DNA of 5,415 nt from an uncultured Actinomyces sp. (GTDB lineage Bacteria; Actinomycetota; Actinomycetes; Actinomycetales; Actinomycetaceae), in assembly GCA_900554605.1 (NCBI GenBank), contig USHU01000090.1:1-5415 (forward strand), written 5' to 3'. Shown in pieces: positions 1-5,415 of this stretch. The notes under the pieces are model-generated. The model ran no database searches and was not told where the DNA came from. It saw nothing but the letters and a program-made list of their open reading frames with translations. Positions within the stretch are counted from its first letter, which is position 1. Every line of letters starts with the position of its first letter. The position numbers and the translations under genes are program-made.

Positions 1-375
1 GTAATTCCGCATTTACTGGTTCCTGATCTTCATCGTGCACTTGTGACGACCGAAGCTCTCCGCGCGCTCATTTTGAACCTTGAACGTCAGCGCGGCGAAA
101 CAGAATCAATGACAACCGCTGATCACGTCCGAGCAATCGCTCAATACGCTCCCAGTTTCAAACTGGATGTTGTGATCGCTGATCCGACAACAACTGACGA
201 TATTGATGATCTTGCCGAGGCTGCCGATGCTCTTGGCGCGCGTGTGCTTTTGCGCCAGGTTCGCACTGGTGATGGTGAAGCCCATCATGATCCTTTACGA
301 CTTGCTGCAGCATTACGTGATGCTTTTGATGGTTTTCTGGGCGAAGTTGGCCGCAGCGAAACCTGGCTCCCGTAA
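1..375 (+). CDS. yvcK: YvcK/CofD-like protein, C-terminal fragment (5' end outside window)
   Basis: The frame is open from base 1 and ends at TAA 373-375, giving the last 124 residues of a protein that begins upstream of the window. The visible part opens with VIPHLLVPDL and continues with a segment around GETESMTTADHVRAI. This resembles the C-terminal end of the YvcK family (CofD-like fold, called CuvA in mycobacteria), where a stretch like 'T-x-x-G-E-T-x-x-x-T-A-A-D-H' follows the 'xVLPNLLVPGI' segment. YvcK binds UDP-sugars and is linked in other bacteria to growth on gluconeogenic carbon and to cell-wall/peptidoglycan control. Placement directly before whiA is the standard rapZ-yvcK-whiA arrangement and strongly supports the call. 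The catalytic-like N-terminal region is not visible, so integrity cannot be judged. The last residues (about GEVGRSETWLP) are likely variable. Confidence 0.85.
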   Translation, partial: VIPHLLVPDLHRALVTTEALRALILNLERQRGETESMTTADHVRAIAQYAPSFKLDVVIADPTTTDDIDDLAEAADALGARVLLRQVRTGDGEAHHDPLRLAAALRDAFDGFLGEVGRSETWLP

Positions 376-405
376 AATCTTCCTCGTTCCCGTGCACCCT
401 GACAT

Positions 406-411
406 AAGGAG
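406..411 (+). promoter_or_regulatory. Ribosome binding site of whiA
   Basis: AAGGAG lies 5 nt before GTG 417. It decides the start at 417 over the in-frame ATG at 435, which has no comparable Shine-Dalgarno sequence at the right distance. Confidence 0.8.
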
Positions 412-416
412 ACAAG

Positions 417-1400
417 GTGTCCCTCACATCGGATATGAAGGATGAGCTTGCCCGCAGTGCGGTTACTTCGCAGTCCGCGATGGCGGCCGAGGTCTGCGCG
501 ATTCTTCGTTTCTCGGGTGGTCTTCACTTGGTGGGCGGCCGCATCCTCATCGAGGCCGAACTCGATTCTTCGGTTGCGGTACGCCGTCTTCGTGCTTTCC
601 TCTCAAACCTGTACAACGTCGAGTCCTTCGTCGTCGTGGTTTCGGGTTCGTCATTACGCCGGGGCAAGCGCTACGTGGTTCGGGTCGTTCACCGGGCGGA
701 TGAACTCGCTCGCCTCAGTGGCCTCGTTGATGCTGCGGGACGGCCGGTCCGCGGGCTGCCGGCGGCGCTTGTTGCAGCAGGCAAGGACGAGGCCGCAGCG
801 GTCTGGCGTGGAGCTTTCCTCGCGCGTGGATCCCTTTTGGAACCGGGGCGTTCGTCATCTTTGGAAATTACGTGTCCGGGACCAGAGGTTGCCTTGGCAA
901 TGGTTGGACTTGCGCGCAAGCTTGGCGCTGTTGTTCGTTCCAAGGAAGTTCGTGGTTCGGATCGAGTGACAGCTCGTGACTCTGAAGCAATTAGTGCGCT
1001 CATTCGGGCGCTTGGAGCCCCGGATACTCATCGTTCATGGGAACAGAGGCGTGAACGCCGTGAAGCGCGTGGCTCAGCTAATCGTCTTGCTAATTTCGAC
1101 GACGCTAATCTTCGGCGCAGTGCGCGCGCTGCGGTCGCTGCCGGTGCAAGAGTGGAGCGCGCTTTCGCTATCCTTGGCGATGATGTCCCCGAGCACTTGC
1201 GCGAAGCGGGTGAACTGCGCATTAAATTTAAGCAGGCCTCGCTTGAGGAACTTGGGAAACACACTGATCCTCCTTTGACGAAGGATGCAGTAGCGGGACG
1301 TATTCGCAGGCTTCTGGCGATGGCAGACAAGGTAGCGCATGATCGTGGAATCCCTGATACAGAGTCTGCGCTCACTCTTGACATGCTCGACGGTGACTGA
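417..1400 (+). CDS. whiA: DNA-binding protein WhiA (sporulation/division regulator)
   Basis: A 327-residue protein, the usual WhiA length (about 325-330). The N-terminal two-thirds form the degenerate LAGLIDADG homing-endonuclease-like fold: the first half runs around residues 22-40 ([16 protein letters not shown]) and the second around 129-143 ([15 protein letters not shown]). A highly conserved linker motif, [14 protein letters not shown], sits at 222-235, followed by a C-terminal helix-turn-helix at about 274-304 ([21 protein letters not shown] region). In Streptomyces WhiA works with WhiB to switch on division and sporulation genes; in non-sporulating bacteria it affects division and chromosome segregation. 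It has no nuclease activity in characterised members. The start is GTG at 417. The gene follows yvcK by 41 nt with no terminator visible, so co-transcription is likely. A candidate gap promoter -35 element overlaps its last codons. Confidence 0.97.
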   Translation: MSLTSDMKDELARSAVTSQSAMAAEVCAILRFSGGLHLVGGRILIEAELDSSVAVRRLRAFLSNLYNVESFVVVVSGSSLRRGKRYVVRVVHRADELARLSGLVDAAGRPVRGLPAALVAAGKDEAAAVWRGAFLARGSLLEPGRSSSLEITCPGPEVALAMVGLARKLGAVVRSKEVRGSDRVTARDSEAISALIRALGAPDTHRSWEQRRERREARGSANRLANFDDANLRRSARAAVAAGARVERAFAILGDDVPEHLREAGELRIKFKQASLEELGKHTDPPLTKDAVAGRIRRLLAMADKVAHDRGIPDTESALTLDMLDGD

Positions 1401-1420
1401 GATCTCTCTTTCAGCATAAT
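1393..1420 (+). promoter_or_regulatory. Candidate sigma-A promoter for gap (distal)
   Basis: GTGACT at 1393-1398 (4/6 match to TTGACA) and CATAAT at 1415-1420 (5/6 match to TATAAT) are separated by 16 nt. The -35 element overlaps the whiA stop codon. Transcription would begin near 1427, giving a gap leader of about 158 nt. This is a consensus match by eye only. Confidence 0.4.
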
Positions 1421-1473
1421 GTGGGCCAGCTCTCTAAGGACTTAGTTCACCCTCATCTTGGACCGTGAAGGTG

Positions 1474-1479
1474 TAGATT
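1474..1479 (+). promoter_or_regulatory. Candidate alternative -10 box for gap (proximal)
   Basis: TAGATT fits the actinobacterial TAnnnT -10 pattern. Initiation would fall near 1486, just before the first leader hairpin. No good -35 element lies 16-18 nt upstream; TTGGAC at 1458-1463 is only 10 nt away. Weak candidate. Confidence 0.2.
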
Positions 1480-1492
1480 AGGAGTACTGGAA

Positions 1493-2592
<1,100 letters not shown>

Positions 2593-2621
2593 TAGGCGCG
2601 CTGAGCGTGATGTACTAAGTT

Positions 2622-2657
2622 CTGGGCCCGTGTACGTTTAAACGTATACGGGCCCAG
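2622..2657 (+). terminator. Long spacer-less palindrome between gap and pgk (attenuator, processing site or partial terminator)
   Basis: The 18-nt arm 2622-2639 (CTGGGCCCGTGTACGTTT) is complementary to 2640-2657 with a single G-U position and no spacer. In RNA the central TTTAAA would open as the loop, leaving a stem of about 15 bp that includes GGGCCC. The downstream sequence is TTCACTACTC, so the U-tract of a normal intrinsic terminator is missing. The hairpin begins 29 nt after the gap stop. It may lower read-through into pgk, protect the 3' end of a gap-only mRNA, or act as a cleavage site. As DNA it is also symmetric enough to be a protein-binding site. Confidence 0.55.
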
Positions 2658-2690
2658 TTCACTACTCACCACTTCAATTCTTTACGATAT

Positions 2691-2696
2691 GAGGAG
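2691..2696 (+). promoter_or_regulatory. Ribosome binding site of pgk
   Basis: GAGGAG lies 6 nt before ATG 2703 and supports that start. Confidence 0.85.
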
Positions 2697-2702
2697 AATT
2701 TT

Positions 2703-3896
2703 ATGAGGACGATCGATAGCCTGGGTGACCTTTCCGGAAAGAGCGTTCTGCTTCGCTCGGATTTCAATGTCCCCCTCGACGGCGACCAGAACATCACCGA
2801 CGATGGCCGTATTCGTGCCGCACTTCCTACCATTAAGCTGCTTCTCGACGGCGGCGCAAAGGTCGTAATCGCAGCTCACCTTGGCCGTCCTAAGGGCCAG
2901 GTCAACCCTGCTTTCTCTCTGGCGCCGGTTGCTCGCCGACTCCAAGAACTCACCGGTGTGAAGGTCACCCTTGCCGCCGATACTGTTGGTGAAGGTGCGC
3001 GTGCAGCTGTCGCTGCCGCTCAGCCCGGCGAGATTGTTTTGCTGGAGAACGTGCGTTTCAACGCAGCAGAAACCTCAAAGGATGACGCAGAGCGTGAAGC
3101 TTTCGCTGCTGAGCTTGCGTCGCTGGCAGATGCTTTTGTTTCTGACGGGTTCGGCGTCGTTCACCGCAAGCAGGCTTCGGTTTACGATGTTGCCAAGCTT
3201 CTTCCCAGCGCTGCTGGTCTTCTTGTTGTCAAGGAAATCGAGTCCTTGGGCAAGGCCGTTAATGATCCCGAGCGTCCCTACGTCGTGGTCCTCGGTGGTT
3301 CGAAGGTTTCTGACAAGCTCGGAGTTATCGCGAACCTGCTGTCCAAGGCTGACAAGCTGATCATCGGTGGCGGCATGGCTTACACCTTCTTGGCTGCAAA
3401 GGGCTACGAAGTCGGTAAGTCTCTTCTCGAAGCGGATCAGATTCCTACGGTTCAGGGCTACATGGAGACCGCCGCGAAGAACGGTGTCGAGCTTCTTCTG
3501 CCCGTTGACACCGTCGTTGCTCCTGAGTTTGCTGCCGACGCTCCCGCAACTGTGGTCGATGCTGACGCAATCCCCGCTGATCAGATGGGCCTCGATATCG
3601 GCCCGAAGACCCGCGAACTCTTTGCAGGTGCCATCGCGTCTGCAAAGACTGTTGTGTGGAACGGCCCCATGGGTGTCTTCGAATTCCCGGCTTTTGCTGA
3701 GGGAACGAAGGCAGTGGCGCGCGCTATGAGCGAAGGTAGTGCCTTCACCGTCATCGGTGGCGGCGACTCCGCATCCGCTGTTCGCAACCTTGGTTTCGAC
3801 GAATCCACTTTCTCTCATATTTCAACCGGTGGCGGAGCTTCTCTTGAACTTCTCGAAGGCAAGGTTCTCCCCGGTATCGCAGTACTGGAGGACTGA
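2703..3896 (+). CDS. pgk: Phosphoglycerate kinase
   Basis: A 397-residue PGK, normal length for bacteria, catalysing ADP phosphorylation by 1,3-bisphosphoglycerate to give 3-phosphoglycerate and ATP in the cytoplasm. The family signature [10 protein letters not shown] (residues 16-25) supplies Asp20 and Asn22. Further 3-PG-site residues are Arg36, His59 in HLGRPKG, Arg118 in ENVRF and Arg155 in VVHRKQAS; that last segment carries VVHRKQ in place of the more common GTAHRAHAS, as I recall for actinobacterial PGKs. The C-terminal nucleotide domain has GGSKVSDK (198-205), GGGMAYTF (223-229 region), WNGPMGVFE (319-327) and GGGDSASAV with Asp355. The C-terminus [18 protein letters not shown] is canonical. 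It lies 110 nt after gap across the palindrome and is coupled to tpiA. No convincing separate promoter was seen. Confidence 0.98.
   Translation: MRTIDSLGDLSGKSVLLRSDFNVPLDGDQNITDDGRIRAALPTIKLLLDGGAKVVIAAHLGRPKGQVNPAFSLAPVARRLQELTGVKVTLAADTVGEGARAAVAAAQPGEIVLLENVRFNAAETSKDDAEREAFAAELASLADAFVSDGFGVVHRKQASVYDVAKLLPSAAGLLVVKEIESLGKAVNDPERPYVVVLGGSKVSDKLGVIANLLSKADKLIIGGGMAYTFLAAKGYEVGKSLLEADQIPTVQGYMETAAKNGVELLLPVDTVVAPEFAADAPATVVDADAIPADQMGLDIGPKTRELFAGAIASAKTVVWNGPMGVFEFPAFAEGTKAVARAMSEGSAFTVIGGGDSASAVRNLGFDESTFSHISTGGGASLELLEGKVLPGIAVLED
3886..3891 (+). promoter_or_regulatory. Ribosome binding site of tpiA, inside pgk
   Basis: TGGAGG within the last codons of pgk lies 8 nt before ATG 3900. 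Ribosomes finishing pgk pass over the tpiA start region, so translational coupling is likely. Confidence 0.75.
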
Positions 3897-3899
3897 ATA

Positions 3900-4679
3900 A
3901 TGACACGTACCCCTTTGATGGCCGGCAACTGGAAGATGAACCTTGATCACCTCGAGGCAAACCACCTTGTCCAGGGTCTGGCAATGGAACTCTCGGATCA
4001 CAACTTCGACTACTCACGCTGCGAGGTCTTGGTGATCCCTCCCTTCACGGATCTTCGCACCGTTCAGACCGTCGTTGACGCTGACGAGCTTCAGATTAAG
4101 TACGGCGCACAGGATATTTCTATCCACGACAACGGTGCGTTCACCGGTGAAATCTCCTCTGAGATGCTGACTAAGCTGGGTTGCTCTTACGTGGTTGTCG
4201 GCCACTCGGAACGTCGTGAGTACCACAATGAATCCGATCAGCTGGTTGGACAGAAGGCACGCAAGGCTTTTGACGCAGGCATGACCCCGATCCTGTGCTG
4301 TGGCGAGGCTCTTGACGTCCGTAAGGCCGGAACTCACGTTGAGTTCGTGCTCGGTCAGGTTCGCGCTGCTCTCGAAGGCTGGAACGCCGAAGACGTTGCG
4401 AAGATCGTTATCGCCTACGAGCCCATCTGGGCAATCGGTACCGGCGAAACCGCAACCGCTGATGACGCGCAGGAAGTGTGCGGTGCCATTCGCGAAGCTC
4501 TCCGCGCAGACTACGGTGACGCAACCGCTGACTCGACCCGTGTCCTCTACGGCGGTTCTGCAAAGCCCGGAAACATCAAGGAACTGATGAGCCAGCCTGA
4601 TGTCGATGGTGCACTTGTTGGTGGTGCTTCGCTGAAGGCAGATTCCTTCGCAGCGATGGCACGCTTCCAGGAACTGTGA
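3900..4679 (+). CDS. tpiA: Triose-phosphate isomerase
   Basis: A 259-residue TIM-barrel enzyme interconverting dihydroxyacetone phosphate and glyceraldehyde-3-phosphate. Catalytic residues are visible: Asn10 and Lys12 in MAGNWKMN, the electrophile His102 in VVGHSERR, and the base Glu174 in [11 protein letters not shown], which also begins the flexible loop-6 region. Phosphate-binding elements YGGSAKPGN and GALVGGASL are present near the C-terminus. Length is slightly above the common 250 but usual for actinobacteria. The ATG begins 3 nt after the pgk stop, with its Shine-Dalgarno sequence inside pgk, so the two are one transcriptional unit. A strong hairpin at 4690 follows the stop by 10 nt and probably ends the gap-pgk-tpiA transcript. 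Confidence 0.98.
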   Translation: MTRTPLMAGNWKMNLDHLEANHLVQGLAMELSDHNFDYSRCEVLVIPPFTDLRTVQTVVDADELQIKYGAQDISIHDNGAFTGEISSEMLTKLGCSYVVVGHSERREYHNESDQLVGQKARKAFDAGMTPILCCGEALDVRKAGTHVEFVLGQVRAALEGWNAEDVAKIVIAYEPIWAIGTGETATADDAQEVCGAIREALRADYGDATADSTRVLYGGSAKPGNIKELMSQPDVDGALVGGASLKADSFAAMARFQEL

Positions 4680-4689
4680 TCCATTAGAT

Positions 4690-4729
4690 CAGTGGTGCGC
4701 CGAAGAAGCAACACTTCGGCGCACCACTG
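4690..4729 (+). terminator. Probable terminator after tpiA
   Basis: A perfect 16-bp inverted repeat, CAGTGGTGCGCCGAAG at 4690-4705 paired with 4714-4729, has an 8-nt loop. The sequence after it, GCTTTATCGTTTAG, is only moderately T-rich, so termination may be incomplete and some read-through into secG is possible. Confidence 0.75.
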
Positions 4730-4751
4730 GCTTTATCGTTTAGTTATTCGC

Positions 4752-4757
4752 TAGACT
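4752..4757 (+). promoter_or_regulatory. Candidate -10 box of a secG promoter
   Basis: TAGACT matches the actinobacterial TAnnnT -10 pattern, with initiation expected near 4764 and a leader of about 33 nt. No clear -35 element is visible; the expected position overlaps the end of the upstream hairpin. A separate promoter makes sense because a terminator-like hairpin precedes it. Confidence 0.4.
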
Positions 4758-4796
4758 ACTCAGCGTTGAAGTATCTGAAAGAATCGGAAGAAGAAC

Positions 4797-5042
4797 GTGG
4801 CAGCTCTGAAAATTACATTGATCGTCATTATTACGCTGACCAGCATCCTGCTCACCCTGACGATTCTTATGCATAAGGGAAAGGGCGGCGGCCTGTCGGA
4901 CATGTTCGGCGGTGGTATTTCTTCTTCCGCAGGATCTTCTGGCGTTGCAGAGCGTAACCTCAATCGGATCACTTTGGCTATTCTTTTGATTTGGGCCGTC
5001 TCAATTGTCGGTTTCGGCGTGTTGACGAAGTTCGCTGCCTAA
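4797..5042 (+). CDS. secG: Preprotein translocase subunit SecG
   Basis: An 81-residue protein with the SecG plan: a first membrane helix at about residues 5-25, a short glycine/serine-rich loop containing the family hallmark GKGGGLSDMFGGG (28-40), and a second membrane helix at about 57-77. SecG is the small accessory subunit of the SecYEG channel and assists SecA-driven export across the cytoplasmic membrane. The start is GTG 4797, preceded by a purine-rich GGAAGAAG at 4786-4793, a weaker Shine-Dalgarno than those of the glycolytic genes. Later start codons would cut into the first helix. secG directly after tpiA is standard in actinobacteria. A candidate promoter lies at 4752 and a strong terminator follows, so it can be monocistronic. 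Confidence 0.95.
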   Translation: MAALKITLIVIITLTSILLTLTILMHKGKGGGLSDMFGGGISSSAGSSGVAERNLNRITLAILLIWAVSIVGFGVLTKFAA

Positions 5043-5056
5043 GACATTCTTCATCG

Positions 5057-5089
5057 TGCTGCATCCGCCTGCGGATGCAGCATTTTTTT
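5057..5089 (+). terminator. Intrinsic terminator after secG
   Basis: The arm TGCTGCATCCGC (5057-5068) is perfectly complementary to 5071-5082, giving an 11-bp stem with a 4-nt CCTG loop, followed immediately by seven Ts (5083-5089). This is a classic rho-independent terminator and the strongest in the window. Confidence 0.92.
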
Positions 5090-5098
5090 ACCCTGCGA

Positions 5099-5104
5099 TA
5101 GCAT
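5099..5104 (+). promoter_or_regulatory. Candidate -10 box for a leaderless transcript
   Basis: TAGCAT fits the TAnnnT pattern and ends exactly 6 nt before ATG 5111, so initiation 7 nt downstream of the box would fall on the A of the start codon. No clear -35 element is seen; the expected place overlaps the secG terminator. Confidence 0.45.
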
Positions 5105-5110
5105 GAACTT

Positions 5111-5415
5111 ATGCTGAGCGAATTAATGAGTGCCCTTCTGGTCTTTTCACCTGCCATATTTTGGGGCATTCTCTTTGCTTGGTCCTATCGGAAAGAACCG
5201 CGACAGTTCAAGAACGCGATTTTCTTCTTGTTGATGCTGATTTTTGCGCTGAGTGCATGTGCGATCTACACCAATGACATTGGGATCGTCCTTCTCCTTG
5301 GAATTGCCGTTCCTTTTGCGCCGATCGTCACCGTGGTGTTCTTACTTGTTAATGCATGGATTGTCATTCGGCGAGAGGGCTTTTCTCTTTCAAACGTTCT
5401 TCCAGCACTCTTCGC
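5111..5415 (+). CDS. Probable YdcF-family membrane protein, N-terminal part (3' end outside window)
   Basis: An open frame runs from ATG 5111 off the window end, giving 101 complete residues. It is very hydrophobic: likely membrane helices at about residues 7-25, 36-54 and 57-85, with a basic segment between the first two (SYRKEPRQFKN). The segment VNAWIVIRREGFSLSNVLPAL (80-100) resembles the conserved 'N-x-x-x-x-x-R-R-E-G-x-S-x-x-N-x-L' stretch in the membrane portion of YdcF-family proteins, which normally precedes a soluble DUF218/YdcF domain of unclear function linked to envelope metabolism. That soluble domain is beyond the window, so the assignment rests on this resemblance. There is no Shine-Dalgarno sequence before 5111; a promoter-like box at 5099 suggests a leaderless mRNA. 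An in-frame ATG at 5126 is an alternative start with only a weak purine run upstream. Confidence 0.65.
   Translation, partial: MLSELMSALLVFSPAIFWGILFAWSYRKEPRQFKNAIFFLLMLIFALSACAIYTNDIGIVLLLGIAVPFAPIVTVVFLLVNAWIVIRREGFSLSNVLPALF

Noticed and set aside
442..969. 175-codon + strand frame overlapping whiA
   Set aside because: It lies entirely within well-conserved whiA in a different frame, and its low-complexity Arg/Ser-rich product looks like a frame shadow.
1419..1445. Tiny upstream frame (MWASSLRT) in the gap leader as a possible leader peptide
   Set aside because: No ribosome binding site, it overlaps the candidate -10 box, and the codons show no regulatory run.
2683..2688. TACGAT as a -10 box for a separate pgk promoter
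   Set aside because: Transcription would start within the pgk Shine-Dalgarno sequence, and there is no -35 match upstream.
3890..3905. Possible frameshift or fusion at the very close pgk/tpiA junction
   Set aside because: Both proteins have complete, canonical ends; the 3-nt gap is ordinary operon packing.
5103..5117. ATG at 5103 as the start of the last gene
   Set aside because: It reads only four codons before a stop and is out of frame with the membrane protein.

Overview
This window is a conserved housekeeping block from an actinobacterium. The gene order is yvcK - whiA - gap - pgk - tpiA - secG, the order known from actinomycetes, and WhiA, PGK and GAPDH all read as typical actinobacterial versions. 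Base composition looks moderately GC-rich, and the strongly biased codons of gap (nearly all lysines are AAG) suggest high expression. A member of the Actinomycetales with moderate GC, such as a relative of Actinomyces or Schaalia, would fit, but that placement is inference. All genes are on the + strand, and there is no sign of mobile DNA, CRISPR, tRNA or rRNA.

Layout: (1) 1-375, the C-terminal end of a YvcK/CofD-like protein, cut by the window edge. (2) 417-1400, whiA, 41 nt downstream and probably co-transcribed. (3) 1401-1584, a 184-nt intergenic leader before gap with candidate promoters and three consecutive predicted hairpins, two of which can be replaced by a long-range pairing. (4) 1585-2592, gap, starting at GTG. 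(5) 2622-2657, an almost perfect spacer-less 36-bp palindrome between gap and pgk, without a U-tract. (6) 2703-3896 pgk and 3900-4679 tpiA, tightly coupled (3 nt apart). (7) 4690-4729, a 16-bp hairpin, probably the terminator of the glycolytic operon. (8) 4797-5042, secG, with a candidate -10 box and followed by a textbook terminator at 5057-5089. (9) 5111 to the window end, the N-terminal membrane domain of a probable YdcF-family protein whose start codon sits where a leaderless transcript would begin.

Function: gap, pgk and tpiA encode three linked triose-phosphate steps of lower glycolysis/gluconeogenesis. YvcK is linked in other bacteria to growth on gluconeogenic carbon and to cell-wall homeostasis, and WhiA is a developmental/division regulator, so the block joins central carbon flux and growth control. 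SecG is an accessory subunit of the SecYEG translocon. The protein-coding content is ordinary. The most interesting part is non-coding: the gap leader and the gap/pgk palindrome, both of which could set differential expression of gap relative to pgk-tpiA.
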